Program-made: the position numbers and the translations under genes
The notes under the pieces: model-generated
Database searches by the model: none
What the model saw: only the letters and a program-made list of their open reading frames with translations
What the model was told of the DNA's origin: nothing
Part shown: piece after piece, positions 8,643 to 15,948 of the stretch
How the letters are laid out: the number at the start of each line of letters is the position of its first letter
Numbering within the stretch: position 1 is the first letter of the stretch
Source of the DNA: Deltaproteobacteria bacterium
GTDB lineage: Bacteria; Desulfobacterota; Desulfobulbia; Desulfobulbales; SURF-16
Length of the DNA: 32,754 nt
Assembly (NCBI GenBank): GCA_024277655.1
Contig: JAJRUT010000059.1
Coordinates: 1-32,754, forward strand
Reading direction: 5' to 3'

Positions 8643-9440
8643 ATGGGTGTGATTGTTAATGGTATTACAAAGCTTGGGCAGGTGACCACCTATCATGTGC
8701 AGGATGCCGGGCGTATGGGGCAGTTTTTATGTGCTGCTATTGGCGGTTGTTTTGCTAGGCCTTTTCGGTTTCGTGAGGTTGTTCGCCAGATTCGTCTTAT
8801 TGGCATGAACTCCATGCCCCTTATCCTTTTTATTGGTCTCTTTTCCGGAATGGTCATTGGCTTGCAAGGCTATCATGCCCTGCGGCAGGTGGCTTCTGAG
8901 GGCAGACTTGGAGTCTTTGTCTCCCTGACCCTGGTGCGGGAGCTTGGGCCTGTTTTCACAGCCCTTATGGTGACTGGCCGGGCAGGGTCTGCCATGTGTG
9001 CTGAGCTCGGCATTATGCGGATTTCTGAACAGTTTGATGCCCTGGACTGTATGGCCATTGATCCCTTTCGTTACCTTATAAGTCCAAAACTTATTGCCAC
9101 TTTAATTTCGATTCCTATTTTAACGCTTATGTTTGATCTTATTGGTATTGCTGGCGGCTATTTGTCCGGAGTGGTTCTGCTCGGGGTTAATCCTGGGGCC
9201 TTTATGACGGGGATAGAGCAAAAAGTAACGGATGCTGATATCTACCTTGGTCTTTACAAATCCCTGGCTTTTGCCCTTCTGATTGTCTGGGTCGGAACGG
9301 GCAGGGGCTATTTGCTTCACAAAATTCAGTCCGTAGGTTTTGGGGCTGAAGCTGTAAGTGCTGTGACAACTCAGTGCGTGGTGTACACCTCCATCGGTAT
9401 ATTGGTGTGGAATTATCTTATTACGGCGGTGTGCTTATGA
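8643..9440 (+). CDS. mlaE: ABC transporter permease MlaE
   Basis: MlaE is the inner-membrane permease of the Mla system, which moves phospholipids between the inner and outer membranes. The 265-residue product has an amphipathic N-terminus and about five hydrophobic segments, including MNSMPLILFIGLFSGMVIG-type and LISIPILTLMFDLIGIAGGY-type spans. It also has the family block LVRELGPVFTALMVTGRAGSAMCAELG followed by MRISEQFDALDCMAIDP, the typical cytoplasmic loop. ATG 8643 is preceded by GGGG seven bases upstream. It overlaps mlaF by an ATGA junction. The upstream 8449-8642 is AT-rich with no clear -35/-10 pair. It is the first gene of an mlaEFDAC cluster; no STAS-domain MlaB gene is present. 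Confidence 0.95.
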   Translation: MGVIVNGITKLGQVTTYHVQDAGRMGQFLCAAIGGCFARPFRFREVVRQIRLIGMNSMPLILFIGLFSGMVIGLQGYHALRQVASEGRLGVFVSLTLVRELGPVFTALMVTGRAGSAMCAELGIMRISEQFDALDCMAIDPFRYLISPKLIATLISIPILTLMFDLIGIAGGYLSGVVLLGVNPGAFMTGIEQKVTDADIYLGLYKSLAFALLIVWVGTGRGYLLHKIQSVGFGAEAVSAVTTQCVVYTSIGILVWNYLITAVCL

Positions 9441-10204
9441 GTGTGGAAATAGAATTTGTCGATGTGGTGAAACGGTTTGGCAGTCAAACTATTTTGGATC
9501 ACGTTAATGTTAAATTCACCGGTGGTCAGACCACCGTTATTGCCGGAGGAAGTGGTCAGGGCAAGTCGGTGTCCATTAAATTGATCCTCGGGCTTATGGC
9601 TCCTGATTCCGGTCATATTCTGATTGATGGGGTTGATATTACAAAGATCAGTAAAAAAGAGTTAAATGAAATCCGCACTCGTTTTGGTGTGCTTTTTCAG
9701 GGGGTTGCCCTGCTGGATTCGATTACTGTTTTTGATAATGTTGCATTGCCCCTGCGTGAGCGTTTGCGTTTGTCTGAGGCTGAGGTGAAGAGTCGGGTTG
9801 AACAGGCCTTGGCCCAGTATGACCTGCAGGGGCAGGGTGGTAAATTTCCAGCGCAACTTTCAGGTGGTATGAAAAAGAGGGTGGGGCTTGCCAGGGCTAT
9901 GATGGTGGAGCCTTTAGTGGTCTTATTTGATGAGCCGACAACGGGGCTTGACCCGCAGATCACGAAAGATATCTATAAATTGTTTTTTGAGACGCAAAGG
10001 GTGTATGGGTTTACGTCAATTATCGTAAGTCATGATATTCCTAAAGTCTTTAATCTTGCTGATCGGGTGGTTGTTTTAGGTCAGGGTAAAATGTCTGTAT
10101 TTGAACAACCCGAGGATATTCAGCACTCAACTGATCCACATATAATACAATTTGTCCAAGAGACCATGGGGCAGGTGTATTCCAGTTCTTATGAGCTTGC
10201 TTAA
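9437..10204 (+). CDS. mlaF: ABC transporter ATPase MlaF
   Basis: MlaF is the nucleotide-binding subunit that powers the MlaE permease. In the 255-residue product, Walker A is GGSGQGKS at residues 37-44, the Q-loop Gln is at 88, the signature LSGGM at 141-145, Walker B VVLFDE at 161-166 with catalytic Glu166, and the H-loop His at 199. I chose ATG 9437, which overlaps the mlaE stop as ATGA; the frame is open further upstream within mlaE, but the ABC domain begins right after this ATG. All ATPase motifs are intact. In Enterobacteria MlaF activity needs MlaB, which is not encoded here. Confidence 0.96.
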   Translation: MSVEIEFVDVVKRFGSQTILDHVNVKFTGGQTTVIAGGSGQGKSVSIKLILGLMAPDSGHILIDGVDITKISKKELNEIRTRFGVLFQGVALLDSITVFDNVALPLRERLRLSEAEVKSRVEQALAQYDLQGQGGKFPAQLSGGMKKRVGLARAMMVEPLVVLFDEPTTGLDPQITKDIYKLFFETQRVYGFTSIIVSHDIPKVFNLADRVVVLGQGKMSVFEQPEDIQHSTDPHIIQFVQETMGQVYSSSYELA

Positions 10205-10219
10205 AGGGGAATAAAGGCT

Positions 10220-10666
10220 ATGAACGAATCTAAGGTCGATTTTTTGGTGGGGTTGTTTTTACTTGCAGGGCTTATTTGCTTTGGCTATATAACCACGCAG
10301 TTTGGGGAATCTACCCTTTTTAACAGAAGCTCTTTTTACACGATTTCGGCCGAGTTTGATAATGTGTCAGGCCTAAAAAGTGGTGCCAATGTAACTATGG
10401 CTGGGGTTCCTGTGGGTCGGGTTGCAAAAATTTCCTTGACCAGTGGTGATATGGCTAATGTTGCGATTCTTATGCAAAATGGGGTTGCAATCACTGAAGA
10501 TGCCATTGCCTCTATTAAAACAGAGGGGCTTATTGGTGATAAGTTTATCAAGATAAGTCAGGGTGGTGCAGACGATATTTTAAATAACGGCGATGTTATT
10601 TTTGAAACTGAGTCGGCCCTTGATATTGAAGAGATGGTGAGCCAGTTTATCTTTGGGAAAGTGTAA
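10220..10666 (+). CDS. mlaD: MCE-domain substrate-binding protein MlaD
   Basis: MlaD is the membrane-anchored hexameric periplasmic ring of the Mla transporter through which lipid passes. The 148-residue product has one N-terminal transmembrane helix (about residues 8-26, DFLVGLFLLAGLICFGYI) followed by one MCE domain. Visible MCE features are FDNVSGLKSGANVTMAGVPVG and the IKTEGLIGDKFIKIS block. A short acidic/hydrophobic tail (EEMVSQFIFGKV) follows. It is shorter than E. coli MlaD (183 residues, from memory), lacking most of the C-terminal tail. AAAGGGG lies upstream of the ATG. It follows mlaF by 15 bases and precedes mlaA almost directly. Confidence 0.95.
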   Translation: MNESKVDFLVGLFLLAGLICFGYITTQFGESTLFNRSSFYTISAEFDNVSGLKSGANVTMAGVPVGRVAKISLTSGDMANVAILMQNGVAITEDAIASIKTEGLIGDKFIKISQGGADDILNNGDVIFETESALDIEEMVSQFIFGKV

Positions 10667-10667
10667 T

Positions 10668-11666
10668 ATGTTTTTGTTTAGGGTCTGCCAGCGGTTTTTT
10701 TTGGTCGTTTTTGTTCTCTTTGGTTTTGCTTGTGTTTTGGTCTTGCCACCGCTGAGTATGGCGGCTGATATTGACCTTGAGGCCATGCTGGATGATGATG
10801 ATGATGATTTTGATGATGAGGATGAGGATGAGGATATGGCTGGATCTATTGCCGATCCTTTTGAGTCTCTGAATCGCTTTTTTTTTCAGGTGAATGATAA
10901 GGTTTACTACTGGCTTGTAAAGCCCACCGGGAAGGTGTACTCCGCTCTCCTTGCCGAGGATGTTAGGGTTTGTATCAGTGATGCTTTTTATAATGTTCTG
11001 TCTCCTGGGCGGATAGTAAATCACCTCTTGCAGGGGAGATTTTCTGATTCAGGGGCTGAACTTTCACGGTTTATTATCAATACAACCCTTGGTGCAGGTG
11101 GTTTGGCCGACCCTGCTGGTGAGGAGTTTGGGATAGCCCGTAGGGATGCTGATTTTGGCCAAACTCTCGGGGGATATGGTTTAGGCGACGGTTTTTACAT
11201 TGTCTGGCCTCTGCTGGGGCCATCATCGGCCAGGGATTCGGTTGGAATGGCCGGGGATTATTTCCTAAACCCTCTGCTCTACGGTCTAAAGGGGCGAGGG
11301 GATGTTGCTACAGGACTGTATGTGTTGAAGTATGAAAATGAAGGGACTCTGCGGGGGGAGCAGTATGAGACCATCATAAATGAGGCATTTGATCCCTATG
11401 TTGCCCTGCGTGATGTGTATGGGCAATATCGGCGAGGTATCATTATTAACCGCTCCAAGTCAGGAGAAATTACCACAAAGAAACCTGACCCCTTTGTGCC
11501 GGAGAGGGATTGTTCGGAGTTTACCTATGCCAATAAGTATGTCAACAAGGTGAAAGCGCGGCATTATGAACAGTGTCGAGCCCTTCGGGGGAGCGATGAG
11601 AAACTTGTGCGTTTTAGCCAGGCCGGAAAGGTGTATTACGGGACGCGGTTTCCCAATTTGCATTAA
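10668..11666 (+). CDS. mlaA: Outer-membrane lipid asymmetry protein MlaA (VacJ) with acidic N-terminal tract
   Basis: MlaA removes mislocalised phospholipid from the outer leaflet of the outer membrane and passes it to MlaC. The 332-residue product has a hydrophobic signal sequence (about residues 5-31; likely cleavage after SMA). A Cys lies in the hydrophobic stretch (GFAC) but is not a good lipobox. After it comes an almost purely acidic stretch, roughly residues 42-56, of Asp and Glu. The MlaA domain then follows: DPFESLNRFFFQVND, the NTTLGAGGLADPA block, DFGQTLGGYGLGDGFYIVWPLLGPSSARDS and the C-terminal AFDPYVALRDVY block. ATG 10668 with GGGAAAG upstream is preferred to a TTG at 10653 inside mlaD. 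The mlaA gene lies inside the operon, unlike E. coli where it is separate. Confidence 0.94.
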   Translation: MFLFRVCQRFFLVVFVLFGFACVLVLPPLSMAADIDLEAMLDDDDDDFDDEDEDEDMAGSIADPFESLNRFFFQVNDKVYYWLVKPTGKVYSALLAEDVRVCISDAFYNVLSPGRIVNHLLQGRFSDSGAELSRFIINTTLGAGGLADPAGEEFGIARRDADFGQTLGGYGLGDGFYIVWPLLGPSSARDSVGMAGDYFLNPLLYGLKGRGDVATGLYVLKYENEGTLRGEQYETIINEAFDPYVALRDVYGQYRRGIIINRSKSGEITTKKPDPFVPERDCSEFTYANKYVNKVKARHYEQCRALRGSDEKLVRFSQAGKVYYGTRFPNLH

Positions 11667-11714
11667 GGTGTTGTTGTGGTTCAAGTAAGCTTAGATTTGT
11701 AAAAGAGAATAATT

Positions 11715-12353
11715 ATGAAAAACATATATAAGATGGTTGTCAGTTGTGTGCTTTTAGTTAGTTTATTTATGGTAAGTCCTTGCTGGGGGGTAACAGCTAT
11801 GGAGACTATGGTGAAAACCACCGATGAAATTCTTATCATTCTGGAATCTGGAGATACGCACGATGTAGATGTCTGGCAACAGCAGCGCAAACTGGTCGCT
11901 GTTATTGTGTCGAAGCATTTTGATATGCGGGAGATGTCGAAACGTTCCCTTGCCAAGTATTGGAAGAGAAGAACCCCAGCCGAGCAGGATGAGTTTGTTC
12001 TCCTCTACACTAAGCTTATTCATAATACTTATATTGAGAGGCTGCGCGCCTTTTCCGGGTCAAAGGATGGGACAAAGTTTGGTAATGAGGTGGTTCGGGG
12101 TACCAAGGCCGTCGTGAGTTCTGTTGTCTGGCAGAATGGCAAGGAGATTTCAGTTGTGTATAAACTCTACAACAAAAAAGGGGTCTGGCTAGTCTATGAT
12201 GTCGTCATAGAGGGTGTAAGTCTGGTGCGAAATTATCGCAGTCAATTTACCCAGATTATCCAGAAGGATGGTTATGAGGCCCTGGTTCGTAAAATTCAGG
12301 AGAAGTTGAAAAAAAACCCAGTTATCGGTGAACATGCGCGGCTTGGAGAGTAG
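11715..12353 (+). CDS. mlaC: Periplasmic phospholipid shuttle MlaC
   Basis: MlaC carries phospholipid across the periplasm between MlaA and the MlaFED complex. The 212-residue product begins with a signal peptide (MKNIYKMVVSCVLLVSLFMV, likely cleaved near residue 25). The mature part shows the family pattern: a helical segment with VAVIVSKHFDMREMSKRSLAKYW, then RTPAEQDEFVLLYTKLI, YIERLRAFSG, and VVWQNGKEISVVYKLY. It ends with VWLVYDVVIEGVSLVRNYRSQF, a well-conserved block in MlaC/Ttg2D proteins. It follows mlaA by 48 bases with AAAAGAGAA before the ATG. It is probably co-transcribed with the whole mla operon and the downstream cyclic-nucleotide-binding protein, which starts two bases after its stop codon. 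Confidence 0.94.
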   Translation: MKNIYKMVVSCVLLVSLFMVSPCWGVTAMETMVKTTDEILIILESGDTHDVDVWQQQRKLVAVIVSKHFDMREMSKRSLAKYWKRRTPAEQDEFVLLYTKLIHNTYIERLRAFSGSKDGTKFGNEVVRGTKAVVSSVVWQNGKEISVVYKLYNKKGVWLVYDVVIEGVSLVRNYRSQFTQIIQKDGYEALVRKIQEKLKKNPVIGEHARLGE

Positions 12354-12354
12354 A

Positions 12355-12810
12355 ATGGGGTGTGATATTGGAGCGGATAAAATCATAGGCCAAAGTTTCC
12401 CTGGATTGACCCCCGAGGAGCAGCAAACGCTTTTGGCCTGTTTTGTGGTGCAACGATTCCCGCAAGATGCGCATATTATGGACCAGAATGATCTGGGTGA
12501 CTTTATGGCGATTGTTCTTGATGGTAAATTGGCCATCAGGAAAGAGACTGTTCTTCCGGGAAAATTCACCCTGATTGCTATTTTGGAAAAGGGGGCCATG
12601 GTTGGGGAGGTGGCTCTGGCGGAAGAAACCGTCAGGACGGCCTCGGTAATTTCCATGGAGGAGTGTTCCCTGCTGGTTCTTTCCCGGGAGCGGGCCTTGG
12701 AGTTGTTTGAAGACCAGCCGGTCTTGGGAGTGAAAGTTCTTAAACGGATTCTAAAAGTTGTGGGTGGGCGTTTGCAGTTGGCCAGTGCCAGGTTGGCACA
12801 GTTGCTTTAA
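12355..12810 (+). CDS. Stand-alone cyclic-nucleotide-binding-domain protein at the end of the mla operon
   Basis: This 151-residue protein consists almost only of a cNMP-binding (CAP-type) beta-roll. It has the beta-strand region around DFMAIVLDGKLAIRK, a phosphate-binding-cassette-like stretch GEVALAEETVRTASV with the conserved Glu and Arg, and a C-terminal helix (LLVLSRERALELFEDQP). No helix-turn-helix, kinase or other output domain follows, only one further helix. ATG 12355 is chosen because GGAG lies seven bases upstream; longer versions starting within mlaC at 12328 or 12334 are less likely. It starts two bases after mlaC, so it is part of the mla operon. A role in regulating the transporter is inference from position only. 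The ligand is unknown. Confidence 0.85.
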   Translation: MGCDIGADKIIGQSFPGLTPEEQQTLLACFVVQRFPQDAHIMDQNDLGDFMAIVLDGKLAIRKETVLPGKFTLIAILEKGAMVGEVALAEETVRTASVISMEECSLLVLSRERALELFEDQPVLGVKVLKRILKVVGGRLQLASARLAQLL

Positions 12811-12829
12811 TCGTGATTGATAAAAAATC

Positions 12830-12858
12830 TTGACAGGTGCAGGTGTTTTTTTTAGAGT
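12830..12858 (+). promoter_or_regulatory. Sigma70-type promoter of the yceD-rpmF operon
   Basis: A perfect -35 TTGACA (12830-12835) and a -10 TAGAGT (12853-12858) are separated by 17 bases. The predicted start is near 12865, about 40 bases before the yceD GTG start. It sits just after the stop of the preceding gene and separates the mla operon from the rpmF/fatty-acid operon. Confidence 0.65.
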
Positions 12859-12904
12859 GGGCCGTTTTCCGTGTGTTGTTGTTTATTTTTCTTGGTGAAA
12901 GATT

Positions 12905-13426
12905 GTGGAGCCCATTTTATTTGTAAATATTCCAGATGTGGGACTTGACGTTGATTTAGCTGATGATTCCTGGCTTCCCGCTTCTTTCCATGGCTCAGAA
13001 GTCGCTTCGGTGTCTTTCTTTTTACAGAGGCAGCAGGGTGGCGTCCATCTTACCGGAAAGATGGAACTTGTTTTAGGTTTGCAGTGTGATCGTTGCCTTG
13101 ACTTATACAAAAAAAGTATAAGTGCTGAGTTCTCTGTGGATTTGGTTGTAGGGGAGCCTGCTCCGACTAGTGATGATCAGGTTGAATATATATGTAGTGC
13201 TGCTGATCTTGATACCATGTTTGTCGAATTGCCCCAGGTGGATTTGCCTGAGGTGGCGAGGCAGCAGTTGTATTTGCAGTTGCCGGTAAAAAAGATATGT
13301 GAAGCTGATTGCCCAGGCTTATGCCAGTGTGGTGAAAAGAAGGGGTCTACGGCCTGCACATGTAAAATAATAATAGATTCCCCTTTTGCAGCCCTCGCTA
13401 AACTTGGCGTTGCCGGGACGGATTAG
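12905..13426 (+). CDS. yceD: YceD/DUF177 family protein (23S rRNA accumulation factor)
   Basis: The DUF177 (YceD) family protein is found upstream of rpmF in most bacteria; in plants and E. coli it affects 23S rRNA accumulation. The 173-residue product has the family centre MELVLGLQCDRCLDLY, with its CxxC, and a C-terminal cysteine-rich segment (CEADCPGLCQCGEKKG, then CTC) likely to bind a metal. The start is a GTG at 12905; the ribosome site (GGTGAAAG) is moderate. It lies 41 bases upstream of rpmF, giving the classical yceD-rpmF-plsX order. Confidence 0.9.
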   Translation: MEPILFVNIPDVGLDVDLADDSWLPASFHGSEVASVSFFLQRQQGGVHLTGKMELVLGLQCDRCLDLYKKSISAEFSVDLVVGEPAPTSDDQVEYICSAADLDTMFVELPQVDLPEVARQQLYLQLPVKKICEADCPGLCQCGEKKGSTACTCKIIIDSPFAALAKLGVAGTD

Positions 13427-13467
13427 ATAAAAGAGAGATGGGTATTGGCCCATCCATGGAGGATATA

Positions 13468-13656
13468 ATGGCTTTACCAAAGAGAAGACAATCCCATTCA
13501 AAAACTCATATGCGTCGTTCCCACGATGCCCTGAAAGCTCCTAATGTTGGTGTTTGCGGTGAGTGTGGTGAGCCTAAAATGCCCCACCGCCTCTGCGGAA
13601 GTTGTGGGACCTATAAAGGGCGTGAAGTAATTAAGCTTGATGAAGATTTTGAATAG
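13468..13656 (+). CDS. rpmF: 50S ribosomal protein L32
   Basis: This is small ribosomal protein L32 of 62 residues, starting MALPKRRQSHSKTHMRRSHDA as is typical. It has a C4 zinc ribbon (CGECG ... CGSCG, with Leu-Cys-Gly between). ATG 13468 has a strong GGAGG five bases upstream (13458-13462); an in-frame ATG at 13438 is only an upstream extension. It is followed by an intrinsic terminator before plsX, so L32 may be made in excess over the fatty-acid enzymes. Confidence 0.97.
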   Translation: MALPKRRQSHSKTHMRRSHDALKAPNVGVCGECGEPKMPHRLCGSCGTYKGREVIKLDEDFE

Positions 13657-13720
13657 AATCGGCCCGACCGTATAATGTTGAGTGAAAACCTTCTCGTTAA
13701 GACAGAGGGTTTTTGAAAAA

Positions 13721-13750
13721 GGCACAGGGCATCCCCCTGGGCCTTTTTTT
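13721..13750 (+). terminator. Intrinsic terminator after rpmF
   Basis: A nine-position stem (GGCACAGGG with CCCTGGGCC, one mismatch) with a five-base loop is followed by seven T. It lies 64 bases after the rpmF stop. The remaining spacer to plsX (13751-13907) has another T-run and no clear promoter, so read-through is likely to contribute to plsX expression. Confidence 0.75.
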
Positions 13751-13907
13751 GTTTCTTTGGGGTTGCTTTTTTTGCCTTGTGTTGCCCCTTGGAACAGGGT
13801 ACTTTCTTTGCCGATATTTCTGTGGCATTCAGTTCCGTGGAAAGTCTCACATTGAATGAATATGAGGATGCCTGCTCGGGTTGCCTCTTCCTAACTATGG
13901 TGAATAT

Positions 13908-14900
13908 GTGCGAATTGCCCTTGATGTAATGGGGACAGATCTTGGTGCTGCTGAACTTGTTGACGGGGCGCTACAGGCCTTGTCCCGTGATGAGATTACT
14001 GTGACCCTTGTGGGGGACGAGCAGGAGATTAGTGATGCCTTAGGTTCCCGTTCCTCCGACTCCCGCATCGAAGTCGTTCATGCGACACAGGTAATCACCA
14101 TGGATGATTCCCCCATGGACGCCCTGCGTAAAAAGAAGGACTCCTCCATGATCCTGGCCTTTGATCTGCTCAAAAAAGGCCAGGTCGATGCCGCCGTCAG
14201 TGCCGGCAACTCCGGGGCTATCATGGCTTCAGCTATCCGTTACCTTGGTCGTTTAAAAGGGATCCAGCGTCCTGCCATTGTCAATGTCTTCCCAACCCAG
14301 AAAAAACCGGTTGTCATGGCCGATGTCGGTGCAAATGTCGATTGTCGGGCGAAACATCTCTATCAGTTTGGCGTCATGGCCGCCGCTTTTGCCAAGATTA
14401 TGTTTGGCCTTGATGCCCCCCGTGTCGGTTTGCTTTCTAATGGTGCTGAGGAGGGAAAGGGTAACGCTCTCGTGAAAAAAACCCACGCATTGCTGGCCGA
14501 CAGTACGCTGAATTTCATCGGTAATATCGAGGGGTGTGATACCTTCCAGGGTAATGTTGATGTCATTGTCTGTGATGGTTTTGTTGGTAACGTCTGTTTG
14601 AAATTAAGTGAAGGGTTGGCCGAATCGTTACTGTCAATGCTCCGGGAAGAAATTTCGCAAACTTTTAAGGCCAAAATTGGTTATTTTCTTGCCCGCCGTG
14701 CCTTTGCAAAATTCAAAAAACGGGTTGATTATGCCGAGACCGGTGGCGCGCCACTTCTCGGGTTAAACGAAACAGCGATTATCTGCCATGGCCGCTCAAA
14801 TGCTACCGCCATTAAGAATGCTATCTTTGTTGCTGATGAACTTGCAGCCAATCGGGTGAATGATCTCATCCTTGAAATGCTTGCTGAGGGTGAGATTTGA
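13908..14900 (+). CDS. plsX: Phosphate acyltransferase PlsX
   Basis: PlsX makes acyl-phosphate from acyl-ACP for PlsY, the first committed step of phospholipid synthesis in most bacteria. From GTG 13908 the product is 330 residues beginning MRIALDVMGTDLGA, the equivalent of the family's usual MRIALDAMGGD start. The frame is open to a TTG at 13881 but the family alignment supports 13908. Other family blocks visible are DAAVSAGNSGAIMA, PAIVNVFPT, VGLLSNGAEEGKG and NIEGCDTFQGNVDVIVCDGFVGNV. The Gly-to-Thr change in MGTD is a small departure from the usual MGGD. It ends overlapping fabH by one base (TGATG). Confidence 0.95.
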   Translation: MRIALDVMGTDLGAAELVDGALQALSRDEITVTLVGDEQEISDALGSRSSDSRIEVVHATQVITMDDSPMDALRKKKDSSMILAFDLLKKGQVDAAVSAGNSGAIMASAIRYLGRLKGIQRPAIVNVFPTQKKPVVMADVGANVDCRAKHLYQFGVMAAAFAKIMFGLDAPRVGLLSNGAEEGKGNALVKKTHALLADSTLNFIGNIEGCDTFQGNVDVIVCDGFVGNVCLKLSEGLAESLLSMLREEISQTFKAKIGYFLARRAFAKFKKRVDYAETGGAPLLGLNETAIICHGRSNATAIKNAIFVADELAANRVNDLILEMLAEGEI

Positions 14901-15877
14901 TGAGCCGGGCAATGATTCTTGGTACGGGACGCGGAGTGCCAGCAGGGATTTTAACCAACTATGATCTGGAAAAGATGGTTGATACCTCTGACGAATGGAT
15001 CACGACCCGGACTGGAATTAAAGAACGTCGCAAGGCTGTGGCCGGAGAGGAAACATCATATCTTGCGGCCGAAGCCGGGCGTGATGCCCTTAGCGATGCA
15101 GGTCTAGGTGTTGATGACCTTGATATGATTATTGTTGCTACAGTGACGGCTGATATGATTATGCCATCCTGTGCCTGTCTGGTGCAGAAACATCTTGGCG
15201 CCCATGGTTGCTTTGCCTTTGATGTCAATGCGGCCTGTTCCGGTTTTCTCTATGCCTGTTCTATTGCTGAAAAATATATTCGGGCAGATTCCTCCCAAAA
15301 GATTCTAGTCGTTGGCGCTGAAACCATGAGTAGCCGGGTGGATTGGCAGGATCGCAATACCTGCGTGATCTTCGGTGATGGGGCCGGTGCGGTTGTTCTG
15401 GGTGGAAGTGTTGATGATCGTGGCTTTGTCGCTGAGAAGATGTATTCGGATGGAGGCTTGTATGAGTTGCTCTATATTGATAATGCCCAATCCATGAATA
15501 CAGACCTGCAAAATCCTGATTATGACGGGAGTTATGTACGGATGGCTGGTCGGGAAGTCTTTAAACATGCGGTGCGGGCCATGGCCCAGGCGGTGGATGA
15601 GGTTCTTGTCAAGGCGGGTGTTTCTCCCGAAGCATTAACCCTAGTGATTCCCCATCAGGCTAATATTCGTATCGTCAATAAACTGAGGACGACACTGGGT
15701 CTATCGTCTGAAAAAGTCTATGTAAATGTGGATAAATATGGTAATACATCGGCGGCGTCGATTCCTTTGGCACTGGCAGAAGCCAGCCGTGAGGGTCGCT
15801 TGCAACCTGGTGATTATGTTCTGTTTTGTGCCTTTGGTGGTGGTTTTACCTGGGGCGCGCAATTGGTACGCTGGTAG
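14900..15877 (+). CDS. fabH: 3-oxoacyl-ACP synthase III FabH
   Basis: FabH starts fatty-acid synthesis by condensing acyl-CoA with malonyl-ACP. The 325-residue product has the Cys-His-Asn triad: Cys113 in NAACSGFLYAC, His252 in IPHQANIRI, and Asn282 in KYGNTSAASIP. The N-terminal TRTGIKERR block and GDGAGAVVLG are also typical. The ATG overlaps the plsX stop by one base, so the two are translationally coupled. It is a complete FabH, so this operon carries normal initiation machinery even though fabD does not follow it. Confidence 0.97.
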   Translation: MSRAMILGTGRGVPAGILTNYDLEKMVDTSDEWITTRTGIKERRKAVAGEETSYLAAEAGRDALSDAGLGVDDLDMIIVATVTADMIMPSCACLVQKHLGAHGCFAFDVNAACSGFLYACSIAEKYIRADSSQKILVVGAETMSSRVDWQDRNTCVIFGDGAGAVVLGGSVDDRGFVAEKMYSDGGLYELLYIDNAQSMNTDLQNPDYDGSYVRMAGREVFKHAVRAMAQAVDEVLVKAGVSPEALTLVIPHQANIRIVNKLRTTLGLSSEKVYVNVDKYGNTSAASIPLALAEASREGRLQPGDYVLFCAFGGGFTWGAQLVRW

Positions 15878-15948
15878 TTTGAGTTTTCCTTCCCTTGGCT
15901 AGCTTGCCAATAATGATATTAAAAATATAAAAAACTATAGGTGCTTAT

